64,000 nucleotides of DNA from Francisella adeliensis (GTDB lineage: Bacteria > Pseudomonadota > Gammaproteobacteria > Francisellales > Francisellaceae), in the NCBI RefSeq assembly GCF_003290445.1, contig NZ_CP021781.1, positions 868,001-932,000 on the forward strand. Direction: 5' to 3'. Positions 8,690 to 17,652 of the stretch are shown piece after piece. Made by a program: the position numbers and the translations under genes. Below the pieces are notes generated by a model. It ran no database searches, was not told the origin of the DNA, and worked only from the letters and a program-made list of their open reading frames with translations. The first letter of the stretch is position 1. Each line of letters opens with the position of its first letter.

Positions 8690-9886
8690 ATGCAAAAAAA
8701 ATATGATATTGCTATTGTTGGTGGAGGTATCGTTGGTTTATTAACTTCACTTGCCTTAGCAAAAACAGATTATAGTATTATTCATATTGAAAAAGACCAA
8801 CTTGAGCTTAAAAATGATAATCGAAGTCTAGCTGTGTCTTATTCATCAATAGCATTTTTAAACACTCTTGGATTATGGGATAAGGTTACAACATATACAC
8901 AAGCTATTAAAAAAGTGCATATTACTGATAAAGGTAAATATGGTCGTGCTGAAATTTATGCTGAAGATGAGAATTTGCCATTTTTAGGTGCAATAGCACC
9001 AATGAAAGAGCTTTTAAGAGCATCTTTGCAAGCGGTGTCTGACAATACCAATATTACTAAATCATTTAATACTACTGTCAAAAAAATAGAGCTACAAGAT
9101 GATGATAACTATGCATTAGTTGTTGAAGAAGCTGGTCAGAAGAAAATTATACAAGCAGATTTTATAATTGCTTGTGATGGTGCAAACTCTAGCATGAGGA
9201 AAATGTTAAGTGTAGATGCTGAAACTACTGATTATAATCAAGATGCGATAGTTTTTGATATTGAAACAGACATTACTCATAACAATACTGCTTTTGAGCG
9301 ATTTATGAGTGATGGTGTATTAGCGATGTTACCAAAAACAAATAATACTATGGGTTGTGTTTGGACTGTTGATAGGAAGGATTCAAAAGCTAAGCTTGGG
9401 CTTAACAAACAAGAGTTTCAAGAGTTGGTGCAGGAGAGGTTTGGATTTAGGTTAGGACAAGTTAAAGTAGTGTCTAAACCAGCAATATTTCCTCTCTATT
9501 TAGTTCAATCAGAAGAAATTTTTCAGAAAAATGTATTATTTTTTGGAAATGCTTTACATTTTTTACACCCTGTATCTGGGCAAGGGTTAAATTTAAGTAT
9601 AAGGGATATCGGCTGTTTGTATGATTTGATCGATTCTAAGCACTCGTTAGATGAGATACTGTCAGAGTTTAGTCAGATTAGAAAACCTGATCATGATAGA
9701 ACTATAAAAGTTACACATGGATTTATAAAATGGTTTGTCTCTAATGATCCTAGGCTTGTAGCTAGTAGAAATATTGGTTTACATTTGTTACAAAGAAGTA
9801 AACTAGCAAAGAAAGTATTATCAAGGGTAATGATGGGTAAGTTAAGTAAAGGCTCAACCTTAATGCGTAAGGTGGTCGAAGAATGA
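8690..9886 (+). CDS. ubiH: UbiH-type flavin hydroxylase of ubiquinone synthesis
   Basis: FAD monooxygenase expected to hydroxylate the ring of an octaprenyl ubiquinone intermediate. The N-terminal dinucleotide motif is IAIVGGGIVGLLTSLALAK. DFIIACDGANSSMRK is the DG motif. The second FAD motif reads FGNALHFLHPVSGQGLNLS near residues 283-301. GNA in place of the usual GDA is typical of UbiH. The length of 398 aa is standard. It overlaps the next hydroxylase by 4 nt (ATGA). UbiH is assigned over UbiI/UbiF from GNA and gene order. Confidence 0.85.
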   Translation: MQKKYDIAIVGGGIVGLLTSLALAKTDYSIIHIEKDQLELKNDNRSLAVSYSSIAFLNTLGLWDKVTTYTQAIKKVHITDKGKYGRAEIYAEDENLPFLGAIAPMKELLRASLQAVSDNTNITKSFNTTVKKIELQDDDNYALVVEEAGQKKIIQADFIIACDGANSSMRKMLSVDAETTDYNQDAIVFDIETDITHNNTAFERFMSDGVLAMLPKTNNTMGCVWTVDRKDSKAKLGLNKQEFQELVQERFGFRLGQVKVVSKPAIFPLYLVQSEEIFQKNVLFFGNALHFLHPVSGQGLNLSIRDIGCLYDLIDSKHSLDEILSEFSQIRKPDHDRTIKVTHGFIKWFVSNDPRLVASRNIGLHLLQRSKLAKKVLSRVMMGKLSKGSTLMRKVVEE

Positions 9887-11064
9887 CAACTCCGCAAATA
9901 AATAAAGATGTAGTTATAGTCGGTGGTGGTATGGTGGGGCTTAGCCTAGCATTATCTTTACATAAAAATGGTTTACAGGTTGCTATAGTTGAGGCAAGAA
10001 GTATATCAAAAAAATCTCTGGCTAATGACAGGATTGAAACTCGAGTAAGTGCTATAAATCACACTTCGAAAAAACTACTTAAAGACTTAGGTGTTTGGAA
10101 AGATATTCAGAACAACCGTATATCACCGTATTATCAAATGAGAGTTTGGGATGATGAACCTACGCAATCAATAAATATAACAGCTGAAGAGATAGCAGAA
10201 CACAGCTTAGGAAGTATCGTTGAGAATGATGTTATAACACAGTCACTGCTTAAAGAGATCGCAAATACAGGCATTGAAATTTATGAAAATCAAACTATAA
10301 CTAAAATTGAGCGAAATGGTAATACTGAAAAATTATACTTAGCTGATAGAGTTATTGAAACAAGTATAGTTGTAGGGGCGGATGGAGCAAACTCATTTAT
10401 TCGAGATTATTTTAACTTTGATACAAAAGTTAAACCATATAAGCATACCGCTATCGTGGCGACACTTGAGCTAGAAAAACCTCATAATCATACAGCATAT
10501 CAACGATTTTATAATAAAGGTGTGCTTGCATTTCTTCCATTAGAAAACTCAAATAAAGCTTCTATAGTTTGGTCAGTTAATAGTGATTATGCTAGTTATC
10601 TTATGGCACTTGAAAATACCGAGTTTGAAAGGGTGTTAGCTGAAGCAATATCTAATGAGCTTGGTGCTATAAAACTTTTATCAAAAAGATTTAGCTTTGA
10701 GTTGATACAGCGTCATTCTAAAAGTTATATTCAAAATAATGTCGTGCTTGTTGGCGACGCCTGCCATAGCATCCACCCATTAGCAGGGCAAGGCGTAAAC
10801 CTTGGTTTTAAAGATGTGCTTTCTTTAAATGATGTGATTAGTAAAGCATTTGCAAAAGGACGATTGATTGGGCATATATCTACCTTAGATAAGTACCAAC
10901 GTGACAGAATGCTTGATAATAAAAAGATGGTACTATTGATGAAATCTTTTAAAGAAGGTTTTGGTAGTCAAAAAGAATTTATTAAAAGAACTCGTAGAGC
11001 AGGCTTAGACTTTGTAGATAACAGTGAAGTTCTGAAAAAGATTATAGTTAAGCAGGCTTTGTAG
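9883..11064 (+). CDS. UbiI/UbiF-type flavin hydroxylase of ubiquinone synthesis
   Basis: Second FAD-dependent aromatic hydroxylase of the pair, 393 aa. The motifs are VVIVGGGMVGLSLALSLHK at the N-terminus, VVGADGANSFIRD, and GDACHSIHPLAGQGVNLGF near residues 290-308. It is clearly related to the upstream UbiH, so the pair arose by ancient duplication. Position after ubiH matches ubiI (visC) in E. coli, but the sequence alone does not tell which ring carbon is hydroxylated. Translation is coupled to ubiH by ATGA. Confidence 0.85.
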   Translation: MTTPQINKDVVIVGGGMVGLSLALSLHKNGLQVAIVEARSISKKSLANDRIETRVSAINHTSKKLLKDLGVWKDIQNNRISPYYQMRVWDDEPTQSINITAEEIAEHSLGSIVENDVITQSLLKEIANTGIEIYENQTITKIERNGNTEKLYLADRVIETSIVVGADGANSFIRDYFNFDTKVKPYKHTAIVATLELEKPHNHTAYQRFYNKGVLAFLPLENSNKASIVWSVNSDYASYLMALENTEFERVLAEAISNELGAIKLLSKRFSFELIQRHSKSYIQNNVVLVGDACHSIHPLAGQGVNLGFKDVLSLNDVISKAFAKGRLIGHISTLDKYQRDRMLDNKKMVLLMKSFKEGFGSQKEFIKRTRRAGLDFVDNSEVLKKIIVKQAL

Positions 11065-11158
11065 AGGTTTAAAATACTACCTTTTCAAGTGTCGAAGGAG
11101 TGTATTGCTTACAAGTGGGATAAAGCTTAAATTAAAGAATAAAAAGAGAAGAAGAAAA

Positions 11159-12175
11159 ATGAAAACAGATGATTTTGATTACACGCTCCCAGAAGAGCTA
11201 ATAGCAAGTTATCCTCTTGAAAGTAGAGATGCTAGTAGGCTACTAAAATTAAGTAAGCAAACAGGCGATATTATTGATCATAAGTTTACGGACTTTATAG
11301 ACTTCGTGACAGATAAAGATTTACTAATATTTAACGACAGTAAAGTAATGCTTGCTAGATTGTATGGTAAAAAAACTACAGGAGCTAAGCTTGAGTTTCT
11401 AGTTGAGAAAATTAAAACACCAAAAATTTTTGAAACTCATATCAAATCAAACCGTTCACCAGCTATAGGTAGTGAGATATTTATAGAAGATACGCCGGCA
11501 AAAGTTCTAGAGAAAGATGGTAGCGTATATTTACTTGAGCTTCAGGGCGATGCAGATATTTATCAGATAATGAATGAGTTTGGGCATATTCCATTGCCTC
11601 AATATATGAAACGAGAAGATGAAGAGTTTGATGCTGAGAGATACCAAACAGTCTATGCAAAAGACTTGGGTTCTGTAGCAGCTCCAACAGCAGGATTGCA
11701 CTTTAGTGATGAGCTTATGCAAGCTATAAAAGATAAAGGTGTAGATACGGCTTACATAACTCTTCATGTGGGTTCTGGGACATTCAAACCTGTACAAGTT
11801 GACGATGTAAATAATCATAAAATGCATTCAGAAGTTATATCTGTGTCAGAAGAAGTTTGTGAGAAGATTCGCCAGACTAAAGTAAATGGTGGTAGAGTGA
11901 TAGCAATAGGGACCACTTCTGTAAGGTCGCTTGAGACAGCAGGGCAAAGTGGTCAGATAGAAGGTTATCAAGGTGAGACGGATATTTTCCTGTATCCTGG
12001 TAAAAAGTTTAATGTCGTAGATGCGATGATTACAAACTTTCACTTGCCAAAATCCACTTTAATAATGCTTGTAAGTGCATTTGCAGATAAAGAAAAAATT
12101 ATGAAAGCATACGAGCATGCCATAGAAAACAAATATCGTTTCTTTAGTTATGGTGATGCAATGTTTATTTGTTAA
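11159..12175 (+). CDS. queA: tRNA preQ1(34) S-adenosylmethionine ribosyltransferase-isomerase
   Basis: QueA moves the ribosyl part of SAM onto 7-aminomethyl-7-deazaguanine in tRNA, giving epoxyqueuosine. ATG 11159 is chosen: it follows an AGAAGAAG purine run and gives the normal N-terminus MKTDDFDYTLPEELIASYPL, with 338 aa. Signature stretches are LLIFNDSKVMLARL, SVAAPTAGLHFSDELM, HVGSGTFKPV and NFHLPKSTLIMLVSAF. An upstream in-frame start at 11105 would add 18 Lys/Arg-rich residues not expected in the family. A YhhQ-type precursor transporter lies 3 kb away. Confidence 0.95.
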   Translation: MKTDDFDYTLPEELIASYPLESRDASRLLKLSKQTGDIIDHKFTDFIDFVTDKDLLIFNDSKVMLARLYGKKTTGAKLEFLVEKIKTPKIFETHIKSNRSPAIGSEIFIEDTPAKVLEKDGSVYLLELQGDADIYQIMNEFGHIPLPQYMKREDEEFDAERYQTVYAKDLGSVAAPTAGLHFSDELMQAIKDKGVDTAYITLHVGSGTFKPVQVDDVNNHKMHSEVISVSEEVCEKIRQTKVNGGRVIAIGTTSVRSLETAGQSGQIEGYQGETDIFLYPGKKFNVVDAMITNFHLPKSTLIMLVSAFADKEKIMKAYEHAIENKYRFFSYGDAMFIC

Positions 12176-12191
12176 GAGATAATTTAAAACG

Positions 12192-12265
12192 GTCATACTC
12201 GCGTAGGCGAGTATCTTTTAGATATTAACGGTGATTGAAGAGATTCCCATCTACATGGGAATGAC
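12192..12265. repeat. REP-like inverted pair (two 24-nt palindromic units)
   Basis: Unit 1 (12192-12215) starts GTCATACTCGCGTAGGCGAG and contains an 8-bp perfect stem around GTAG. Unit 2 (12242-12265) is in inverse orientation; read on the minus strand it starts GTCATTCCCATGTAGATGGG. Both share the frame GTCAT.C.C..GTAG..G.G.ATC. Two head-to-head palindromes about 26 nt apart just after queA look like a BIME/REP-type element and may also end queA transcription. I see no clear second copy in the window. Confidence 0.6.
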
Positions 12266-12296
12266 TTTATTGTTTAGTTATAAAAGTAGGAGCAAA

Positions 12297-13097
12297 ATGA
12301 AAAAAGCATTTTTTTTTGATATAGATGGTACTTTAGTGCATAAAGTTGGAGATAAATTAGTTGTATCGGATAAAAACATCCAAGCTATAAAAAAGCTTAG
12401 AGATCAAGGTTATAAAACATTTATCGCAACAGGTAGGTCGCAAGGCTTTATACCTCCAACAATACTTGATTTGCCAATGGATGGCTATGTTACGGCAAAT
12501 GGATCAGTAGTCGAAATTGTAGGTAAGATTATCTATGAGAAGCTACTTCCTCAAGAAGCTTTAAATCATGTTTTAGAGTTTTGTGAGAAGCACAATCATG
12601 ATTGGTTATTTGAAGGTGAATTTGCTTACACAAATAACTTAAAATCAGAAGCTCTAATAGCTTTTTATGAAAGTGTTGTCGTGAATAAAGATAAAATATT
12701 TGAAGCTGATCATAGTAATCTAGGAAATAAAACTATATATAATGCTTTGATATTAGGGTACGATGTCGATGTTGTTGGCTTACAACATACTTTAGGTGAT
12801 GAGGTCGTTACAGCACCACATCCCGCACATGGTTATGTAGATTGTTACCTTAAAGGTAATACAAAAGCTGATGGTATTAATAAAGCGATTAAGCATCTAG
12901 GCTTGGAAGACTATGAGACTTATGCTTTTGGTGATGGGAATAATGATCTTGAGATGTTTGGTCGTGTAGATGTAGCAGTAGCTATGGAAAATGCAACTGA
13001 TGAGTTAAAGCAAAAGGCAAGCTTTATAACAAACTCCAATAATGACGATGGAGTTTATCATGCTATAGCTAAAATCGAAGGTTGGAATACTATCTAG
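12297..13097 (+). CDS. HAD-IIB (Cof-like) sugar-phosphate phosphatase
   Basis: The start at ATG 12297 is set by AGGAG 5-8 nt before it and by the canonical N-terminus MKKAFFFDIDGTLVHK. A longer frame from 12231 would read through the REP-like repeat. The protein is 266 aa. HAD motif I is DIDGT, motif II is IATGRS, and motif IV is FGDGNNDLEMF near residue 215. The cap between them is of the Cof/type IIB kind. Cytosolic, with unknown substrate; relatives dephosphorylate sugar phosphates or FMN. Confidence 0.88.
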   Translation: MKKAFFFDIDGTLVHKVGDKLVVSDKNIQAIKKLRDQGYKTFIATGRSQGFIPPTILDLPMDGYVTANGSVVEIVGKIIYEKLLPQEALNHVLEFCEKHNHDWLFEGEFAYTNNLKSEALIAFYESVVVNKDKIFEADHSNLGNKTIYNALILGYDVDVVGLQHTLGDEVVTAPHPAHGYVDCYLKGNTKADGINKAIKHLGLEDYETYAFGDGNNDLEMFGRVDVAVAMENATDELKQKASFITNSNNDDGVYHAIAKIEGWNTI

Positions 13098-13915
13098 TGA
13101 TATTTATAGTTTTAGGGTTCATATTTGTTGGGTTATTGATCGGAGTCTTAGCGGGGCTTTTTGGTTTTGGTGGGGGACTGATAGTTGTTCCTGCTGTGAT
13201 GACATTTATAACAATATATGCGCCAGCATTTGCAAGTGACTCTATGCACATTGCAATAGCTACTTCTTTATTTTGTATGATTTTTACTTCATTAACAGCT
13301 TCTTACGCCCATCATCGTGCAAAAAACATACTTTGGAATATTGTACTAAAGCTTAAAGGTGGACTTATATTTGGTGTTATTTTTGGTGCGGTTATAGCTA
13401 GTTATTTTTCAAGTGAAGTTTTAAAAGCTTTATTTGTTATATTTATGCTTTATACCATAATAAAATGGGTATCGAAACTACTAAGTAATTCAAAGTCTAG
13501 TGTAGCTGTAGAAGATTTACCGGTAAATAAGCCATCATCTAGGGTTTTGTACATTTATGGGTTTATAACAGGGACTGTGTCAGTACTTTTGGGTATAGGA
13601 GGAAGTATAATTATTGTTCCTTTCTTCAAGCATCGTAACTATAAGCTTGCTCAAGCTGCAGCTATTGCTACATCAATTACACCGGTTTTAGCTTTATTTG
13701 GTGCGGTATCTTATATTCTATTAGGATCTGACTCATCAAGTGTGCCTGATTATTGTTTAGGATTTGTATATTTGCCTGCAGCTATTGGGATTATTATAGG
13801 ATCTATGATTGGGGCGATTTTTGGCGTTAAACTATCAAAAAGTATTCCTAATAATATACAAAATACAATTTATCTATTTATTATGGTTGTTGTTTTACTT
13901 GTTATGATTCTTTAG
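13097..13915 (+). CDS. TauE/SafE-type anion transporter
   Basis: Integral membrane protein with about eight hydrophobic segments. The duplicated family motif reads GVLAGLFGFGGGLIVVPAVM near the N-terminus and GTVSVLLGIGGSIIIVPFF at the start of the second half. The family exports sulfite, sulfoacetate or other organosulfur anions; the substrate here is unknown. GTG 13097 overlaps the previous stop by one base. A TTG at 13082, adding five residues, is the alternative start. It is co-directional with the HAD gene and convergent with the phosphoesterase gene. Confidence 0.82.
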   Translation: MIFIVLGFIFVGLLIGVLAGLFGFGGGLIVVPAVMTFITIYAPAFASDSMHIAIATSLFCMIFTSLTASYAHHRAKNILWNIVLKLKGGLIFGVIFGAVIASYFSSEVLKALFVIFMLYTIIKWVSKLLSNSKSSVAVEDLPVNKPSSRVLYIYGFITGTVSVLLGIGGSIIIVPFFKHRNYKLAQAAAIATSITPVLALFGAVSYILLGSDSSSVPDYCLGFVYLPAAIGIIIGSMIGAIFGVKLSKSIPNNIQNTIYLFIMVVVLLVMIL

Positions 13916-13926
13916 ATAAAGTTGAA

Positions 13927-15201
13927 TTATATATTGGCAGTATTAACTTTTATTGATTCTGGACTATTAGCCTTATAAACAGGGTATTTTGGATTATCAA
14001 CAGTCATCTTAGGCAAGAATTTAGAGAAAATATCTTTGGTTTTTTGAGTCTCATTAAGCTTTGTTAAGCAGATATTTATATCGTTTTGATATGCTTCTTT
14101 ACAGTATGATTTTGCAAAGCTATAGAGTTCTGAAAGTTTAAAATCTCCATTTTTATTGCTATGTAGTTGATAAGCTATATAGTCATCTATACTCCATTTT
14201 TCAGTAGAATCTTTATGTATGGAATATGTTTTGTATGAAGGAGAGTTTCCATGAGAGGTTGATAGACCTGCTGTATAATATTCGCCTAAAACTTTATCTT
14301 TAAAAGGTAGTATCTTAAGCTCTTCAATGTGTGTATGGCCTACGAGGATACCTGCTATTTGATTATGATACTTTTTTATTAGTTTTAAGTATTTGTTCAT
14401 ATAATCTTTTTTGAAAAAGTTTGAGCCATCATAAATGTTATTACCAAAAGGTATATGTGTTGCAATTAGTACAGTTTGGTTATTATCTTTAGCATTTTTC
14501 AAAGTATTTTTTAGGAAATCAAATTGCTGATTAGATTCTTCTTTACTAAAGCTAGATATATCAGTATACATTACTGTATTTAGACCAATTAATACTAGTT
14601 TATTTTCTAGCTTAATGCTAAAAAATCCAGTGTGAGTATTTTGGTTTATTAGACAAGGGAATACTTTTTTATCTTTATCACAGATTTCACCAGAAGATAA
14701 AAATCCATTTTTAAATCCACTTTTCATAGCGATAGTATATGGCGAAATGTTATTACTTTCAAAGCTTCCATAATTTTTTTCAGCACTATCATTATTGCCA
14801 AAGACATTAATTATAGGAGTATTAGGGAAGCTTTTTTGCAGGCTTTTATATATTAAAGTTTCATTTTTAGTTACAAATTCTGCTCTGTCTTTAGGTTTTA
14901 GTGTGTTGTCATGTCCAACAGCATCTCCAAGATACAAAACTGAGTTAGGTAGATTAGAGCTGTTATATTCAGTAATCTTCTCCATTATTTTATCAAACGA
15001 ATCTTTGTCCATATCATTTTTAGGATTATAACCTTTCGGGTCACTTTCCATTATATTCTTCTGATTAGCATTTAAATGAATATCTGAAATAGTTAGTAAT
15101 TTATAGTTATCAGCATCACTTTGTTTAGTTGTATTTGCAATAGCTAAAGATGTTAGGAGACTTAGTATTATGCTTATTTTTATTGCTTGTTTAAATAACA
15201 T
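13927..15201 (-). CDS. Exported metallophosphoesterase
   Basis: This 424-aa protein has a signal peptide (MLFKQAIKISIILSLLTSLA, cleavage near residue 22) and should act in the periplasm. It has the full calcineurin-like set: SDIHLNA (D40, H42), LGDAVGHDN near 94, FGNNDSAE near 137, ATHIPFG near 245 and VGHTHIEE near 288. Length and architecture resemble acid sphingomyelinase-like phosphodiesterases, with a helical C-terminal extension holding two or three cysteines. The substrate is inferred only: a phospholipid head group or nucleotide. Confidence 0.82.
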   Translation of the reverse strand: MLFKQAIKISIILSLLTSLAIANTTKQSDADNYKLLTISDIHLNANQKNIMESDPKGYNPKNDMDKDSFDKIMEKITEYNSSNLPNSVLYLGDAVGHDNTLKPKDRAEFVTKNETLIYKSLQKSFPNTPIINVFGNNDSAEKNYGSFESNNISPYTIAMKSGFKNGFLSSGEICDKDKKVFPCLINQNTHTGFFSIKLENKLVLIGLNTVMYTDISSFSKEESNQQFDFLKNTLKNAKDNNQTVLIATHIPFGNNIYDGSNFFKKDYMNKYLKLIKKYHNQIAGILVGHTHIEELKILPFKDKVLGEYYTAGLSTSHGNSPSYKTYSIHKDSTEKWSIDDYIAYQLHSNKNGDFKLSELYSFAKSYCKEAYQNDINICLTKLNETQKTKDIFSKFLPKMTVDNPKYPVYKANSPESIKVNTANI

Positions 15202-15257
15202 TTAGTGGTTGAGGAATTTTTTTAGATATAGTACTTTAAATTTTGCCATATGCAAAG

Positions 15258-15968
15258 CTAAACTCTAGGTTTAACTGCTGCCAGTAGATAGAATAAAGGA
15301 GCGTTTATAGCAGTAATTATATACTTGATTATTAATGTTGAAAATACCATTTCTAAAGCATATTCATTTGGGATAATTCCAGCAAAAACAAAGCCATAAG
15401 TAATTAAAAAACTATCTACTATTTGTGATAATGCTGTAGAGCCAGAGTTTCTAAACCATAACCACTTAAAGTCTGAGTTATAACTCTTAAGTTTTGAGTA
15501 TATTAGTACATCAAATGATTGAGAAATTAAGTATACAAGGTTTCCTATAATAATAGCTTTTATAGCACCACCATTTAATGAGAAAAATAGATTCATTGCA
15601 TGGTTAACATCGTTATACTCTTGTTGATTAATCGACTGAAAAAGAGTCGCAAAAAACATTAGTAACATAAATCCTATACCGAAGAATATAGATGTAAGAA
15701 CCATTTTCTGAGCTTCAGCTTTTCCGTGTTTCTCATTAATAAGATCATTTGCCATAAAAATACCACTAAACATAACATTGCCCATAGTCGCTACAAAGTG
15801 AAAGCCTAGGATGTCATATTCTACTCCTTTATTAACTTGTATATTAGCAGCGATCACACTAATAACTATAAATATACTAATACCTTTCTTACCAAAATAT
15901 TTGTATGACAACAGCATCATTACAAAGTTTGTTAAGGTGTAGGCAATTAGTAGTTCAAAGTTGCTCAT
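15258..15968 (-). CDS. Queuosine precursor transporter, YhhQ/VUT family
   Basis: 236-aa membrane protein of the VUT (DUF165) family; YhhQ imports the queuosine precursors preQ0 and preQ1. Family marks are VIAANIQVNKGVEY, TMGNVMFSGIFMANDLINEK near residues 60-80, and LWFRNSGSTALSQIVDSFLI in the second half. With queA 3 kb away the window holds two steps of queuosine supply. Francisella-type genomes may rely partly on salvage, but that cannot be judged from this window. Confidence 0.85.
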   Translation of the reverse strand: MSNFELLIAYTLTNFVMMLLSYKYFGKKGISIFIVISVIAANIQVNKGVEYDILGFHFVATMGNVMFSGIFMANDLINEKHGKAEAQKMVLTSIFFGIGFMLLMFFATLFQSINQQEYNDVNHAMNLFFSLNGGAIKAIIIGNLVYLISQSFDVLIYSKLKSYNSDFKWLWFRNSGSTALSQIVDSFLITYGFVFAGIIPNEYALEMVFSTLIIKYIITAINAPLFYLLAAVKPRV

Positions 15969-16113
15969 TTTAGAGTCCTAATTTTATATTGGAATGATAA
16001 AAATTTGTTATAATATATTAAAAATAGTTTTAAACAATAGTTTTAAGGGCTTTTACTTGAATATGTGTTTTTTATCGGTGTATTTTTTTCAAGAAATAAT
16101 GGTACTAAAATAA

Positions 16114-16641
16114 ATGAATATTCTTATTATCAGAGGTTATGATAGTAGCTTTAGCATGAAAGAAACTATTGAAATATACGGTAAAGCCGTAAATATAACT
16201 ATGGAACCTATAGGTAAGCCAGTTAACCTTAGAAAAAAGTTCAAGAACATATTATCAAAATATCATCTTGCAGATTATGATCAGATTTATCTAGTATCAA
16301 TGTCGTCATGTATGACGAGTATTATTGATAAGAAGTACTTTGATCGAGTTTGTTTGATTACTCCTTTTTATCTCTATACAAAACCCGTTTGTAAGCTTTT
16401 AAAAGCAGCACCTAAAGATTTTTTTGGATGTCATATTCTGATACTTTTGAATGGTCGTATGGGTACTTTTGATAAGAGAATTAGACTCAAGCTTGCAGAA
16501 TTAGATAATATTACAGATAATAAATATTTCATGAAACATTTTGAGAATATTGAAGTTATAAAAGGTGTTGATCATTATCTTGGTGAAATGGGGGTATTAG
16601 ATATTGTTAAAAGTGATATTTCTAAACAAATTTCTAACTAA
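16114..16641 (+). CDS. Hypothetical protein, possible alpha/beta-hydrolase-like fold
   Basis: I do not recognise this 175-aa protein. It begins with a strand-like segment MNILIIRGYDSSFSM, then has YDQIYLVSMSSCMTS near residues 55-69, which looks loosely like a nucleophile elbow (S-M-S-S). It ends in EVIKGVDHYLGEMG, where a His could complete a triad. No signal peptide or membrane segment is seen. Its 3' end overlaps the convergent methyltransferase gene by 8 nt. A function should not be assigned from this. Confidence 0.6.
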   Translation: MNILIIRGYDSSFSMKETIEIYGKAVNITMEPIGKPVNLRKKFKNILSKYHLADYDQIYLVSMSSCMTSIIDKKYFDRVCLITPFYLYTKPVCKLLKAAPKDFFGCHILILLNGRMGTFDKRIRLKLAELDNITDNKYFMKHFENIEVIKGVDHYLGEMGVLDIVKSDISKQISN

Positions 16642-17392
16642 CTTTATAGGCAATCATTCTTAGTCGCACATAATCTGCATACCATTTACCATTTTTGTAT
16701 AATTTAGTTTTAGCAACATTTTGGACCTCTTTTAAAAATGCATCTTTATTACTAATTTGATCTAATAGGTTACTTCTGAAAGTCGAAACCCAATTAGCTA
16801 AACCATTTTTGCCTTCAAGTAAAGTTGGACGGTTAAAAAGCAGAGCGTATCTTACTTCAAAGCCATTTTTTTCAAGTAGAGAAGAGTATTGTGAGAGACT
16901 TGGGTAAAAATTTTGTAAATGATAGTCTTTAAGTTGATAGCTTTGAGAAACCTTATCTATAGAAGCCAAGACTTCTTTGATATTTCCATTACCACCCATT
17001 TCAAATACAAATCTGCCATTAAGCTTTAATACTTTATGTATGTTCTTAATTACACTTTCTGCATCCATCATCCAGTGAAGAGCAGCATTAGAAAATACAG
17101 CATCAAATGTTTGATCTGGGTAATCCAAGTTTAATTGGGCATCTGCTACACTAAACTCAATATCTTCAAAATTTTTTCTAGCACTATCAATCATTGCTTG
17201 TGAATAGTCTACTCCATAGACCTTTTTTGCTTTTTTAGAGATATCGCTGGTTAAACGACCTGTTCCGCAACCTAGGTCTAAGATTGTTTCATTTTGATTT
17301 GGCTGTAGTAGATTAACTACATCATCGCCATAGTTGGTTACAAAACTTCCTGTAGAGTTATAATGCTCAGCATTCCAAATTTGTTTTTCCAT
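16634..17392 (-). CDS. Class I SAM-dependent methyltransferase
   Basis: 252-aa cytosolic methyltransferase of the Methyltransf_11/25 type. Motif I is ILDLGCGTGRLTSDI near residues 38-52, followed by VYGVDYSQAMIDSARKN (acidic residue for SAM ribose). The FDAVFSNAALHWM segment after it is typical of trans-aconitate methyltransferase/BioC-like enzymes. The substrate is unknown. It starts 2 nt after the stop of the upstream 81-aa membrane protein gene, so it is in a unit with that gene and the LOG-family gene. Confidence 0.85.
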   Translation of the reverse strand: MEKQIWNAEHYNSTGSFVTNYGDDVVNLLQPNQNETILDLGCGTGRLTSDISKKAKKVYGVDYSQAMIDSARKNFEDIEFSVADAQLNLDYPDQTFDAVFSNAALHWMMDAESVIKNIHKVLKLNGRFVFEMGGNGNIKEVLASIDKVSQSYQLKDYHLQNFYPSLSQYSSLLEKNGFEVRYALLFNRPTLLEGKNGLANWVSTFRSNLLDQISNKDAFLKEVQNVAKTKLYKNGKWYADYVRLRMIAYKVS

Positions 17393-17394
17393 AT

Positions 17395-17640
17395 TTAATC
17401 CTTAGTTATTGTAGAGTGGTGCATTAACCAGTATATAAGTAAACCCCAAATCCCAAAGACTAGCCCAACTAGTATCCAGATGTTTTTTGGTAGTAGTACG
17501 GTTGTAATTCTTCGTTCAAGTACTCGAGCTATATCCTTTGCAATCGCCAAACCACAGAATATATGTATAAGCACACTAAAAGCTGTAATTATTGGTAAGG
17601 AGTTGTTGATTAAAGTGGCTGAAATAGTATTAATATCCAT
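17395..17640 (-). CDS. Small membrane protein, unknown
   Basis: 81-aa protein with two hydrophobic helices, about residues 15-35 (PIITAFSVLIHIFCGLAIAK) and 51-70 (WILVGLVFGIWGLLIYWLMH), joined by a basic, probably cytosolic loop with LERR. I recognise no family. It lies 12 nt after the LOG gene and 2 nt before the methyltransferase gene on the same strand, which supports that it is translated. Confidence 0.68.
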   Translation of the reverse strand: MDINTISATLINNSLPIITAFSVLIHIFCGLAIAKDIARVLERRITTVLLPKNIWILVGLVFGIWGLLIYWLMHHSTITKD

Positions 17641-17652
17641 AATAGTAGACCT

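Noticed and set aside
11105-11158. N-terminal extension of QueA
   Set aside because: Lys/Arg-rich, not found in the family, and the start at 11159 has the better site and the canonical N-terminus.
12231-12296. Upstream start for the HAD phosphatase
   Set aside because: It would translate the REP-like repeat; ATG 12297 has AGGAG and begins the HAD motif properly.
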